64,000 nt of DNA from DATBSL01 sp963729875. GTDB taxonomy: Bacteria; Acidobacteriota; Vicinamibacteria; Fen-336. Shown here in pieces: positions 18,209 to 27,284 of this stretch; position 1 is the first letter of the stretch, and every line of letters begins with the position of its first letter. The notes beneath the pieces are model-generated. The model made no database searches. It was given only the letters and a program-made list of their open reading frames with translations, and was not told the DNA's origin. The stretch covers positions 1-64,000 of the forward strand of contig CAVSPR010000006.1 in NCBI GenBank assembly GCA_963729875.1. The letters run 5' to 3'. The position numbers and the translations under genes are program-made.

Positions 18209-19048
18209 ATGAGAACCGTCATCGGTGGCGTCCTCGCCGCGGCGCTTCTGGCATCGCCGGCGTTCGCCCAGTCGGCGCCCGGCACGTGGAACGATCTTCC
18301 CGACCGCTTCCAGATCGACACCGGCTACTTCCGCCTCAGCGCGAACACCGTCCTGCGCTACAACGGGCCGGAGGGCGAGTCCGGCGAGATCGACTTCGAG
18401 CGCGACCTGGGCCTCGACGAGAAGGTCAACACGTTCTGGGTGGATGCGACCTGGAGGGTGGGCTGGCGTCACCAGCTCAAGCTCGCCTTCACGCGGGTCA
18501 GCCGCGACCGTGCCGACTTCACCCTCCAGCGGGAGTTCACCTGGGGCGGGGAGACCTACAACGCCGGGCTCAGCGCGACCTCGGCCACGACCAGCGACAT
18601 CCTCGGGGGGTACTACCGCTTCGCGATCTTCCGCAACGACCGCTTCGAGATCGGGCCCACGCTCGGCGTCGGGTACCTGTGGCTCGACGCCAGGATCCAG
18701 GCCACGGGCACGGTGAGCGGGCCCGGCGGGTCGCAGACCCGGACGATCGACGAGGGCGTGAGCACCGGCAGCATCACGGGTGCCATCGGCGGGTATGCCG
18801 AGGCCTGGCCGGCCCGAAGGTTCGTCCTGCGCGGCGATTATCTCTACATCAAGGTGAAGCCGGAGGGCTCCGAGGCCTCCGTCACCGACTGGCGCCTGGC
18901 CGCCGACTACCACTTCACGAGGAACGTCGGCGTCGGCTTCCAGTACAAGTACAACCAGTACAGCTACGACCGCGGGATCCTGGTCGCGAAGCTGGGCGGC
19001 GAGCTGACGTACGAGGGCTTCCAGCTCTTCCTGACGTTCCGGTTCTGA
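18209..19048 (+). CDS. outer-membrane beta-barrel protein
   Basis: 279 residues. Signal peptide ends SPAFAQ. Repeated amphipathic strands (DTGYFRLSANTVLRYNG, WRHQLKLAFTRVSRDRADF, FEIGPTLGVGYLWLDARI, VGVGFQYKYNQYSYDRG) end in LTFRF with a C-terminal Phe, the expected barrel-assembly signal. No ligand is suggested. AAGGAG precedes ATG by eight bases. It stands alone with its own candidate promoter and converges on the monooxygenase gene. Confidence 0.7.
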   Translation: MRTVIGGVLAAALLASPAFAQSAPGTWNDLPDRFQIDTGYFRLSANTVLRYNGPEGESGEIDFERDLGLDEKVNTFWVDATWRVGWRHQLKLAFTRVSRDRADFTLQREFTWGGETYNAGLSATSATTSDILGGYYRFAIFRNDRFEIGPTLGVGYLWLDARIQATGTVSGPGGSQTRTIDEGVSTGSITGAIGGYAEAWPARRFVLRGDYLYIKVKPEGSEASVTDWRLAADYHFTRNVGVGFQYKYNQYSYDRGILVAKLGGELTYEGFQLFLTFRF

Positions 19049-19084
19049 TCCGGGCGCCGCCCCTAGCCCTAGCGGCCGCCGTCT

Positions 19085-19393
19085 CTAGGGCGCTTCGACC
19101 GCGGCGTGCTGGCGGAGCCAGTAGGCGGTGGGGTGCAGCTGCGCGGCCAGGCGAATGGCGGCCTGGCCGAACTCGCTCTGGCGGAACTGCTGGAAGGACT
19201 CCCGGTCGCTCCACTCGGTGAGGGTCACGAGGCTCTCCCCGTCCTCCGAGACGAAGACGCGTCCGCGCAGGAAGCCGGGCAGGTCGCGGACCTTCTCGAA
19301 GGCGATGCTCGCCAGCTTTTCCGCATGGCGGGACTGCGCGTCCGGGGTCGTCGGGTAGATCACGAGCGCCACGAAAGGCTCGACCATGTCCAT
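19085..19393 (-). CDS. ABM-type (antibiotic biosynthesis monooxygenase-like) small protein
   Basis: 102 residues: VEPFVALVIYPTTPDA, ESLVTLTEWSDRESFQQF and LHPTAYWLRQH fit the dimeric alpha+beta barrel fold of ABM/YgiN/heme-oxygenase-like proteins. Such proteins act on quinones, haem or small aromatics; here the substrate is open. GGAGGAG lies six bases before ATG. It lies just downstream of the AI-2E-family gene on the same strand, beyond the poly-C tract. Confidence 0.7.
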   Translation of the reverse strand: MDMVEPFVALVIYPTTPDAQSRHAEKLASIAFEKVRDLPGFLRGRVFVSEDGESLVTLTEWSDRESFQQFRQSEFGQAAIRLAAQLHPTAYWLRQHAAVEAP

Positions 19394-20701
19394 CGGTGCT
19401 CCTCCGGGTGCGGGGATGATACCCGGCGCCGTGACCGCCCGGGGTCTGGGGCGATCCCCTGCTCCGAGGCGACCGGGCGGCCACACCCTCGCCTCTCCCT
19501 TAGAATTCCCCTCTCCCCCTCTCCTCGCCCAACCCCGCCCACCCCCCCCCGCCCCCCCCCCCCCTCCCTCCCCCGCCCCCCCGCCCCCTCCTCGACCTTG
19601 CCGAGACCGTCCTCGATCCAGGCTTCGAGCAGCGTGTAGGTGACCGCGAGTACGACCGGCCCGACGAAGATCCCGATCAGGCCGAACCCGAGCATGCCCC
19701 CGATGACGCCGGCGAAGATCAGCAGCAGCGGCAGGTCCGCCCCCTTCCTGATCAGCATCGGGCGCAGGACGTTGTCGAGTGCCGCCACGACGAGGCTCCA
19801 GACCAGCAGGAAGGTCCCCCAGGCGTTCTCGCCCGTCCAGTACACCCAGGCGACCGCCGGGAACAGGACCAGGGCCGGCCCGAGCTGGGCGATGCACAGC
19901 ATCAGCATCACCGCGGACAGGAAGCCGGCAGCGGGGACCCCGGCCAGCACCAGGCCGACGGCTCCCAGCACCGTCTGGACGATCGCCGTCACGCCGACGC
20001 CGAGCGCAACGGCTCGAATGGCCTGTCCGGCGAGGACGACGGAGTCCTCGCCGCGCTCGGCCGCCAGGCGCCGGCCGAAGCGCCGCACGCCTCTCGCCGC
20101 CACCTCGCCGTTCGCGTACAGGACGGCGGAGAGGATGACGACGAGGAGGAAGTGGACCAGCATGCCGCCCAGGCTGCCCACCTGGCCGAGGACCCACCCT
20201 GCGGCGTCCGAGGCATAGGGCGTCAGCCGGGCGACCAGGCCCTCCGGACCGGCTTGCGCCGCGTGCGTCCATGCGGCCGCCACCTTCGCGCCGACGAGGG
20301 GCACCTCTCCCACCCACTCCGGCGGCTGCGGCAGGCCCCCGTCCGCCAGCGACCTCGCCAGGGCCGTCGCCCGGTCGGCATTCCGGGCAATCGTGTCGAT
20401 CGCCGCCCACAAGGGGAGGATGAGCAGGAGCAGCAGGCCCAGCGTCATCAGCGCCACGGCCGGGGCCCGCCGGTTCCCGAGCCGCGCCTGCAGGGACTTC
20501 AGGAGCGGCCAGGTGGAGACGACCAGCATCGTCGCCCCGACCGTCGCCGCGAGGAACGGGCGCAGGACCCACAGCGTCGCCGCGATCAGCAGCAGGATGC
20601 AGAGGACCGCCAGGGTGGTGCGGGTCAGGTCCGGGCGACGGGCTCGTCGGGCCAGCCTCGGGTGCGGTCGTCGGCTCTTGTTCCGGTGGGGCAAGGGTCA
20701 T
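19360..20701 (-). CDS. AI-2E / PerM-family membrane transporter with uncertain ends
   Basis: The core (about 350 residues) has DLTRTTLAVLCILLL, LRPFLAATVGATMLVVSTWP, the C-terminal IAQLGPALVLFPAVAWV and GGMLGFGLIGIFVGPVVLAV, and about eight membrane helices. All are typical of AI-2E exporters/PerM permeases. The likely start is ATG 20701 (MTLAPPEQ), joined by a frameshift to the core; TTG 20694 opens the core frame directly. The normal family length ends near 19610. Beyond that the frame runs through a Gly/Arg-rich artefact encoded by the poly-C tract and overlaps the ABM gene by 34 bases, so the C-terminus is not trustworthy. Confidence 0.75.
19502..19595. repeat. cytosine-rich low-complexity tract
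   Basis: About 90 bases almost purely C with scattered T, A and G. It includes uninterrupted runs of 9 C (19542-19550) and 13 C (19552-19564). On the minus strand it is a G-run array able to form G-quadruplexes. It lies at the 3' end of the AI-2E-family gene. It may be a slippage-prone tract, a transcription-stalling element or an assembly/sequencing artefact. Confidence 0.8.
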
Positions 20702-20730
20702 GATCGCAGGAGGCTCCTTCCCCGCTGAGT

Positions 20731-22340
20731 CTACCTTGCGCCCGGGGCCTCCCGGGCCAGCGCCAGGCCGGCCCTTTCGAGGCCGTCCACGATGGTCTGC
20801 AGCAGGTCGGGGAACTTGACGTGCCGGCCGATCAGGGTGCGGCCGCGGCTCGGGAAGTCGGGCTTCCTGCGGAGCAGCTCGGCCACCTCCCCCCTCGCCT
20901 CCTCGCGCCGCCCGAGGTGCCCGAGGCAGCAGGCCCGCATCAGGGCCCGCAGGAAGAACGTGGGGTCGCGGTACTGCAGGGCCGCCTGGTAGGCCTCCTC
21001 GATCTCCCCGTGGTGGAGATGGGCCAGCCACAGGGCGTGGTGGGCGACGGGGATGACGTGGGGGTTGCGGGAGAGCGCCCGTCGGACGAGGTCCGGTCCC
21101 CGCTCCCACTCGCCGAGCAGCGTCATGATCCAGCCGATCCACTCGAGGTACACGAGGGAGTCCGGGTTCAGCTCGAGGGCGCCCTGCGCTTCGGCCCGGG
21201 CGGCCGCGAGCTCGCCCTTGACCAGGAGCGCCCCGGCGAGCGCCGCCCGGGCCCTCTGGCTGGACTCGTCGAGACGCACGCCGTTCTGGGCATAGGCGAC
21301 GGCCTGGTCGATGGGGGTCTCGAGGCGCGTGAGGTCGAACATGTAGTTCGCGATGTAGAGGCGGGAGAGCTGCACCCAGGCCAGGCTGCACTCGGGCTCC
21401 GCGGCCACGACACCGTGCAGGGCCTCGATCGCGGGCGCGAGGTCCGCCGGGTCGCGGTTGAAGAAGAACTGGTAGGAGGCGAGGATCCCGCCGTAGGGCG
21501 TGAGCTCGGCGCGAGGCCGCGCCCGCTGCTCCGCCCAGAGCCGCTTCGCGACGACACCCTGCTCGGAGGCGACGCTGGCGGCGACGACGCGCGCGGTCTC
21601 CTCCTCGAACGTCCCCTGCGCAGAGGACCCGCCCCGGTACTCCTCGGCCCACACCTGGCCCTGCGTGCGAGAGTCCACGAGCCGGACGACCAGGCCCAGC
21701 GCCCCGTCGTCGCGGGAGAAGCGGCTCGAGAGGACGAACGTCGCGCCATCACCCGGGGGCGCCTCCGGGGGCAGTGGCTCGGGTCGGACCACGACCCGCA
21801 CGTCCCGATACCGGCCGAGCTCGACGGCCAGGCGATCCAGGAACCGGGCCGCCGCGTCGTCGAGCTCCGGGTCGGGGTTCGGACGCTCGACGCTCGCGAC
21901 GACGGTGGGCCAGTCGTCGACGAGGCCCGCGGGGCGTCGCGCGTCCTTCTCTCCCGCCCGCTCCAGGGCGGGGGCGCCCACTCCAGGACGGGCGCGTACG
22001 TGCCCCGAGGCAGCTGGATCCGCACCGGGTTCCCGGCTCCCGCGAGGAGGTAGTAGCGCTCGAGGGAGCGCCGCAGGCGCCCCGCCTGGATCCGCACGAT
22101 GGGATCCAGGTTCGGGTCGAAGTCCTCGCGGCGGCCGAAGACCCGGGTGGCGATCGCGCTCTGGGTCAGCCCCTCCTGTCGGCCGGCGAGGGCTTCCTCG
22201 ACGATGAACCGCAGGAAGGTCCGCGAGCGGGGCGAGCCGTCGAAGTCGCCGCTGGCGAAGACCCGTTCGAGCTCTTCGAGCACGTCGTGGGCCTCGGGAG
22301 GCCTTCCCCTGGTCGAGTCGTTCACCCGGTCTTCCGGCAC
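20731..22340 (-). CDS. N-terminal DNA-binding-like domain plus TPR repeats, frameshifted
   Basis: About 535 residues after repair near 21970. The N-terminus (LRFIVEEALAGRQEG, AIATRVFGRREDFDP, DPIVRIQAGRLRRSLERYY) is a conserved module seen ahead of cyclase, TPR or Tol-like domains and thought to be regulatory. The middle (FVLSSRFSRDDGALGLVVRL, AEEYRG) resembles a TolB N-terminal/FlgO-like fold, followed by TPR helices (ALELNPDSLVYLEWIGWI). No transmembrane helix is obvious. A regulatory role is inferred. GTG 22340 or the in-frame GTG 22325 (preceded by GGAAG) may be the start. It is divergent from the glycine-zipper gene. Confidence 0.6.
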
Positions 22341-22416
22341 TCTCCCAACCAGACTAGCAAAGGAGGAGCCCCACGGCCAACGGGGCGGGCGGCACGGCCT
22401 CGCGCTTGCCTCTACC

Positions 22417-22438
22417 GTAACTTACGCTCCTGTTACTT
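22417..22438 (+). promoter_or_regulatory. copy 1 of a 22-bp conserved element
   Basis: GTAACTTAC is followed after CGCTCC by TGTTACTT; the half-sites GTAAC and GTTAC form an inverted repeat spaced by ten bases. The same layout recurs at 33364 and 40142. Here it lies 68 bases before the ATG at 22506, between divergent genes. A CCCGG...CCGGGG inverted repeat follows, as at the other copies. Confidence 0.6.
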
Positions 22439-22505
22439 GCAGCCCGGGCGTCCGGGGATCAAGGTTGAATGGTAGGCTGCTGCCTGAATATGTGAGGAGA
22501 CCGTC

Positions 22506-23080
22506 ATGAAGAAAATGCTCGTCGCACTCGTCCTTCTGGCCGTCGCGTCCGTCTCTTTCGGGCAGGACCCGGCGCCCGCGGCGCAGGCCGCGCCCCCCGC
22601 GGCCCGGCCGCCCCCGCCACCCCGCCGCCTCCGAAGCCGGCGAGCCTCAACCTCTTCGTGTATCCCGGCGCGGGCCAGGACGCGGCGAAGCAGGGCCAGG
22701 ACGAGAACGAGTGCTACCTCTGGGCCCGCGGGCAGACCGGGATCGACCCCACGGCCGCCCCCACGCAGGCCGCCGCGGTTGACGCGCCGAAGGGCGGCGC
22801 GGTCAAGGGCGCGGCCCGCGGGGCGGCGAAGGGAGCCGTCGTCGGCGAGGTCGCCGACAACAGGACGATCGGCGACGAGGGCCACCTCGATGCCGGAGAG
22901 GGCGCGGCGGCGGGCGCCGCGGTGGGGGCGGCCAAGGGGCGCCGGGCACAGAAGAAGGCCGAGAAGCAGGCCGAGGGCCAGGCGCAGCAGGCCGCACAGA
23001 CCCAGGACGTCCAGAAGAAGGACACGTTCAAGAAGGCCTGGGGAGCCTGCCTCGAGGGCCGCGGCTACAGCGTCAAGTAG
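22506..23080 (+). CDS. exported glycine-zipper (YMGG-like) protein, frameshifted
   Basis: About 190 residues. Signal peptide MKKMLVALVLLAVASVSFGQ, then a Pro/Ala linker where a frameshift occurs near 22610-22640, then LNLFVYPGAGQDAAKQGQDE, CYLWARGQTGIDP, the Gly/Ala zipper (VKGAARGAAKGAVVGEVAD, EGAAAGAAVGAAKG) and a charged C-terminus with GACLEGRGYSVK. Glycine-zipper proteins insert in or associate with membranes. Two cysteines (CYLW, ACLEG) are far apart and might form a disulphide. TAGGCT at 22473-22478 could be the -10. Function unknown. Confidence 0.65.
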
Positions 23081-23104
23081 GGAGGGAAGCGAGCAGCTCG
23101 AGCG

Positions 23105-24397
23105 ATGAGCAGCTGGAACCCCGGGGCGAGGGCCATCCGGTTCCTGGGCGAGGTCGGCACGCCCCTCCTCTACGCCGTGGGCGCGGTGGTGCTCGGCATG
23201 ACCCTGCCGCGTTTCGAGGCCGCCTTCCTCCCCGACCTCGGTTCCCCGATCGGCGCCGGGCCGGCGATCGCCCTCCTCTCGGCCATCGCCTCGGGGATGC
23301 TGCCCCTCACCGGCCTCGTCTTTTCGCTGGCCTTCGTGATGGTGCAGTTCAGCGCCACGGCCTACTCGCCCCGCCTGGTGGCGTGGTTCGCGGGGTCGGC
23401 CATGATGAGCCACTCGCTCGGCGTCTTCACCGCGACGTTCCTCTACGCGGTCGCGGCCCTCGCCTGGGTCGACCGCGGCGGCACCGGGAAGGTGCCGCTG
23501 CTGACCGTCTGGGTCGCGATCGTCCTGCTGCTGGTGAGCGTCGTCTTCTTCGTCCTGCTGGTGGAGAAGGTCGCGATGCTCCAGATCTCGCGCGTCCTCG
23601 CCTACGCCGGCGACCAGGGGCGGGCGGTCATCGAGCGGGACTACGCTCCCCTCGGCGAAGACGGACTCGAGAAGGGTGGGCCGACGCCCGACGAGCTGCC
23701 GGCGGAGAGGCAGGTCGTCCTCCACCGCGGCGGTCCCGCGGTCATCCAGGCGATCGACGTGCGGCGGCTCGTCGCGCTCGCCGAGCGGGAAGGGGCGGTC
23801 GTCGCGATGGCGTGGGCGGTCGGCGACACGCTCGTCGACGGCATGCCCCTGATGCGCCTCCACGGCGGCGTGCGTCCCGTGCCCGAGGACCGGCTCCGAC
23901 GGCTCGTCCGGCTCGGGTCGGAGCGCACGTTCGAGCAGGACCCCAAGTACGCGATCCGCATCCTCGTGGACGTCGCGATCAAGGCGCTCTCGCCGGCCAT
24001 CAACGACCCCACGACCGCCGTGCAGGCCCTCGACCAGGTGGAGGACCTCCTGCTCCGCCTCGGCCGGGTGGACCTCTCGGCCGGGCGCGTGCGCGACGGG
24101 CGGGGAAGCCTTCGCCTGGTGTTCCCGGTCCCGAGGTGGGAGGACTTCCTGATCCTCGCCTTCGACGAGATCCGCTACTGCGGCGCGAGCTCGATCCAGG
24201 TCATGCGGCGCATGCGGGCGCTGCTTTCGGACCTGAAGGAGCACGTCCCGCCCGGGCGACGGCCGGCCCTGCAGCGCTACCTGGAGCGCGTGGACAGCGG
24301 CATCCGCCGGACCTTCGAGGACGGGGACGACCGGAAGGACGCCCTCGAGGAGGACCGCCAGGGGCTCGGCCTGTCGCGGGAGCGGCGGGAAGCCTGA
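23105..24397 (+). CDS. DUF2254 membrane protein
   Basis: 430 residues. Four N-terminal membrane helices (LLYAVGAVVLGMTLP, LTGLVFSLAFVMVQFSATAYSP, SLGVFTATFLYAVAALAWV, VAIVLLLVSVVFFVLLVEKV) are followed by a cytosolic domain with FEQDPKYAIRILVDVAIKAL then SPAINDPTTA, the DUF2254 signature. Function unknown; the family is widespread in bacteria. It converges on the carbonic anhydrase gene 28 bases later. Confidence 0.8.
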   Translation: MSSWNPGARAIRFLGEVGTPLLYAVGAVVLGMTLPRFEAAFLPDLGSPIGAGPAIALLSAIASGMLPLTGLVFSLAFVMVQFSATAYSPRLVAWFAGSAMMSHSLGVFTATFLYAVAALAWVDRGGTGKVPLLTVWVAIVLLLVSVVFFVLLVEKVAMLQISRVLAYAGDQGRAVIERDYAPLGEDGLEKGGPTPDELPAERQVVLHRGGPAVIQAIDVRRLVALAEREGAVVAMAWAVGDTLVDGMPLMRLHGGVRPVPEDRLRRLVRLGSERTFEQDPKYAIRILVDVAIKALSPAINDPTTAVQALDQVEDLLLRLGRVDLSAGRVRDGRGSLRLVFPVPRWEDFLILAFDEIRYCGASSIQVMRRMRALLSDLKEHVPPGRRPALQRYLERVDSGIRRTFEDGDDRKDALEEDRQGLGLSRERREA

Positions 24398-24425
24398 GCG
24401 CGGGAGGGGCGGAGGGCCGGCTGGT

Positions 24426-25334
24426 CTAGCCCGAGCGGCGGCCCGTGCGGGCCTCGTGGGCGGACCCGTGCAGCAGGGCGGCGATGCTCGCGCTGCCGGC
24501 GACCGCGGTGGCGAGGCGGCGGAGCGCGTGATCGCCTTCCGGGGCCGGGAAGAGGCCGATCCCCGACGGCGTCTTGCGTCCGACCGGGGCGAGCGGGAGG
24601 CGCACGTACCGGCTTGCGAGGTCGTAGGTGCCGAAGAGCACCCGGCACCTCCGGCTCTCGAGATCCTGCTTGAGCGCGAACGCGGCCACGCAGGTGTTGA
24701 AGACCACCGAGGTCTCGATGAGTGCGGCACGGTAGCCCGGCAGGCGGGTCACGCCTGCGCCGTGCGCCGTCTCGAGGGCGAGGCTGGCGCCGCGGACGGA
24801 CACGAGGATCGAGTCCACGATAGCGCGGAGCGGGTAGTTCGCCGCCAGGGGGAGGTAGAGCGCCGGGCGAAGGAAGACGTCGACCGCGGACGTCACCGCC
24901 CCGCACTGGGAGTGCCCCAGGACGACGATCAGCCTGAGGCTGCCGGGGAAGTGGTCGGCCGCGTACCGGAGGCTGCCGAGGCAGCCGCTGCCGATGCCGT
25001 TTCCGGCCACCCGGACCACGAACAGGTCGTTGGACTTCTGCTGGAAGATCGTCTCGATCGGCGCGCGGGCGTCGGAGCAGCCGAGCACGGCGGCGAAGGG
25101 CCGCTGGACGGGGGCGACCCCGGGAAGGACGCCGTGCCCGACGTCGCTCGGGTCGAGCGGGATCACGCGAGAGAGCCCGGGGGAGTCGAGCAGGCGCGCG
25201 AACGAGCGGTTGCCCCTCTCCAGCCTCGCCTGCGCCTCGGCCGGGCTGCGCGGCGCGCGCCGCCGGGCCGGGCGGTCGGGGTCGAACCGGTACACGACGT
25301 CGACGGTTCGCGGGGATCGTCGGTTGCGGATCAA
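24426..25334 (-). CDS. beta-carbonic anhydrase
   Basis: 302 residues from a TTG with GGAGG six bases upstream. CSDAR (C86, D88) and GHSQCGA (H141, C144) supply the zinc ligands and the Asp/Arg dyad of beta-class enzymes, which interconvert CO2 and bicarbonate. The N-terminal 50 residues are Arg-rich and longer than usual; the C-terminal part contains FNTCVAAFALKQDL. No signal peptide, so cytoplasmic. Two SulP carriers nearby suggest inorganic carbon or pH handling. It is divergent from the histidine kinase remnant. Confidence 0.85.
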   Translation of the reverse strand: MIRNRRSPRTVDVVYRFDPDRPARRRAPRSPAEAQARLERGNRSFARLLDSPGLSRVIPLDPSDVGHGVLPGVAPVQRPFAAVLGCSDARAPIETIFQQKSNDLFVVRVAGNGIGSGCLGSLRYAADHFPGSLRLIVVLGHSQCGAVTSAVDVFLRPALYLPLAANYPLRAIVDSILVSVRGASLALETAHGAGVTRLPGYRAALIETSVVFNTCVAAFALKQDLESRRCRVLFGTYDLASRYVRLPLAPVGRKTPSGIGLFPAPEGDHALRRLATAVAGSASIAALLHGSAHEARTGRRSG

Positions 25335-25371
25335 GCCAGCCTCCAGTGGGAAGGACGACCGGCCGATCGTA

Positions 25372-25731
25372 CCCCGGCCGGGGCGCCTCGCGCGGGCGGC
25401 CGACGGCTTCCAGCTGAAGCACGCGGTGCTGAACCTCGTGCTCAACGCCCTCCAGGCGACGCCCGAGGGCGGCGTGGTCACGATCGAGGCCGGCGGCGGC
25501 GCGGGAGAGCTCGAGGTCGTGGTCCGCGACACGGGCGAGGGCATTCCCGAGGAGGCGTTGCCGCGGGTCTTCGACGCCTTCTTCACCACGCGCGAAGGCG
25601 GGACTGGGCTCGGGCTTCCGATCGCCCGCCGCATCGCGGAGGCCCACGGGGGGAAGCTCGTCCTGAGGAGCCGCGAGGGCCAGGGCACGGAGGCGACTCT
25701 CTCCCTGCCCGCGGCTTTCCGGGAGCGCTGA
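25372..25731 (+). pseudogene. C-terminal ATPase fragment of a sensor histidine kinase
   Basis: Only the HATPase_c domain remains: N box AVLNLVLNALQATP, G1 DTGEGIP, F box FDAFFTT and G2 GGTGLGLPIA. The sensor and the phospho-acceptor histidine domain are missing. The homology begins at once next to the divergent carbonic anhydrase leader with no start codon suited to a complete protein. It overlaps the next gene (TGATG), as in a normal kinase-regulator operon, so a 5' deletion is the simplest reading. Confidence 0.7.
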
Positions 25732-26042
25732 TGCACGCGGTCCTGGTGGTCGAGGACCACGCCGAGAGCCGGTCGAGCCTCGCCGGGTCCTGGAGAAGAA
25801 CGGCTACGCGGTCATCCTCGACCTCAAGCTGCCCGACATGGAGGGGAGCGCCACCGCGGTCGAGGCGATGAAGCGAGGCGCAACCGACTTCCTGACCAAG
25901 CCGATCGACGCCGACGGGCTGCTCGCGACGCTCGGCCGGGAGATCGAGCGGGCGAGCGCGAGCGGACGCCGCCCGCGTCCTCGGGATCGGCCTGCGCACG
26001 CTCCACACCAAGCTCGGGCGCTATCGGCTCCCCCGGCAATAG
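25731..26042 (+). pseudogene. NtrC-type response regulator relic with internal deletions
   Basis: The start MHAVLVVEDHAESR is a receiver N-terminus. After a frameshift near 25790 come RVLEKNGYAV, then directly ILDLKLPDMEGS with its phospho-acceptor Asp, then directly ATAVEAMKRGATDFLTKPID, then a linker and LGIGLRTLHTKLGRYRLPRQ, a Fis-type DNA-binding helix pair. Compared with a normal receiver, segments between these blocks are absent, and the whole AAA+ sigma-54 ATPase is gone. A good intrinsic terminator follows. Confidence 0.7.
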
Positions 26043-26084
26043 GGGCTGCCAGTCCGGCAGGCCACGGCGTGGCCCGATCGCCGG

Positions 26085-26107
26085 GAGTGCCGGAACGGCA
26101 CTCTTTT
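26085..26107 (+). terminator. intrinsic terminator after regulator relic
   Basis: GAGTGCCG at 26085-26092 pairs exactly with CGGCACTC at 26096-26103 around a GAA loop, followed by TTTT. This is the clearest Rho-independent terminator in the window. A looser copy of the same text follows at about 26125-26150. Confidence 0.8.
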
Positions 26108-26244
26108 CGCCTTACTCCCCGGCAGGAATGCGGAATCGGCACTTTCGGGACCTTCCGGCGCCGAAGGTCGCCCGAGGTTCTCGACGCAACGCTCTGATTG
26201 CGAGGTAGTTAGAGAGATCCTCGGTTCCGGGTACGACGTGTGCA

Positions 26245-26736
26245 ATGCACAAGTCGACGGACAGAATGGCCACAACCGAGATCCCCTCCGAAGAGCCCCA
26301 GCACCTGGTCCTCGCCGGCTACGAGCACGAGTGGCCCTCCGACTTCGAAGCCTTCGTGGCGCGGGAGCTCATCGGGCGCGACGGCGCCCTCGTGGCGCGT
26401 CTCGAGCAGCTCGCCGACGCGCCGGCGTTCCTGAGCTCGAGCGACGTGACGGCGCTCATCGTCAACGCGAACCACCTCGGTCTCAAGGGCAAGCTGGCGC
26501 TCCGGGAGTGCCGGAGGATCTCGTCCTCGACCGCCATCGTGGTCGTGGCGACCACGGCCGCCCACGGCTTGAAGGACGCCCTGGAGGGGGGAGCGACGGC
26601 ATTCGTCTCCTGGCCGGCGGCTCCCGATGTCCTCCGCCGGGCCCTGAGGCTCAACCACGAGAGCGCGGCGCTCTCTCCCCGGCCGGCCGGTGTCATGCGA
26701 GGGCCGCTCCTGAGCAAGGAGGTCTTCCGCCGATGA
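26245..26736 (+). CDS. degenerate receiver-like protein
   Basis: 163 residues from ATG 26245 (ATG 26266 also possible). ALIVNANHLGLKGKLALREC, STAIVVVATTAAHG, GGATAFVSWPAAPDVLRRAL follow the strand-helix order of CheY-like receivers, but Asn or His stands where the phosphorylated Asp is expected, and the conserved Lys is replaced by Trp-Pro. If so it would signal without phosphorylation or act as a scaffold. ATGA overlap with the zinc-ribbon gene suggests a joint job. Confidence 0.5.
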   Translation: MHKSTDRMATTEIPSEEPQHLVLAGYEHEWPSDFEAFVARELIGRDGALVARLEQLADAPAFLSSSDVTALIVNANHLGLKGKLALRECRRISSSTAIVVVATTAAHGLKDALEGGATAFVSWPAAPDVLRRALRLNHESAALSPRPAGVMRGPLLSKEVFRR

Positions 26737-27179
26737 ACGAGGCGCCCGCACAGGATCGTGCCGCGCGACAGTCCACCCGGAAGCCGGCGAAGCGAAGCGA
26801 CGTCCCGCCGCCGTCGAGCGGGCCCGCCGACGCTCGGCACAGGACGGGGGCCGTGATCGCCGCGCTCGTCCGCCTGGCCGAGCTGGACGCGGCGCTCCTC
26901 GGCAGCGAGGACGATCGCCGGCCGGCCGCGTACGACGAGATGGTGGACGAGCGGCACGGGCTCGGCGCCAGGCTTTCCCCCGAGCTCCTCGAGGCCTACG
27001 AGCGGGTGCTGCGGGCCGGCCGGCAGCCGGCGGTGGTGCGCCTGGTGGCGAGCGTCTGCTCGGGCTGCCACGTGCGCCTCCACTCGACGCTCGACCAGAA
27101 GATCCGCCGGGTGCGGGGAGTGGCGACGTGCCCCCACTGCCTGCGCCTCGTCTACGACCCCGGCTGGCTGGAGCCGTGA
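26733..27179 (+). CDS. C4 zinc-ribbon helical protein
   Basis: 148 residues. A disordered basic N-terminus precedes a helical hairpin (VIAALVRLAELDAALLGSE, YDEMVDERHGLGARLSPELL) and a zinc ribbon CSGCHVRL...CPHCLRLVY. The order helix hairpin then CxxC...CxxC recalls the C4-type zinc-ribbon family (zf-RING_7) and DksA-like regulators. A nucleic-acid or RNA-polymerase contact is a guess. It overlaps the previous gene by four bases and shares its promoter. Confidence 0.6.
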   Translation: MNEAPAQDRAARQSTRKPAKRSDVPPPSSGPADARHRTGAVIAALVRLAELDAALLGSEDDRRPAAYDEMVDERHGLGARLSPELLEAYERVLRAGRQPAVVRLVASVCSGCHVRLHSTLDQKIRRVRGVATCPHCLRLVYDPGWLEP

Positions 27180-27284
27180 GCCCGGGAAGCTGATCCGGCT
27201 CGCTCGCGAGCCAGCAGGAGGTGCGGGGGCGCCCGTGGACAGGCCGCTCTTCCGCTAGACTCATCGCCGACAAGGAGCCACCCC

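Noticed and set aside
20701..21652. Alternative frame reading MTLAPPEQEPTTAPEAGP as a separate protein
   Set aside because: It is best explained as the true N-terminus of the AI-2E-family protein joined to its core by a frameshift, and the rest of that frame is antisense-like Pro/Gly text.
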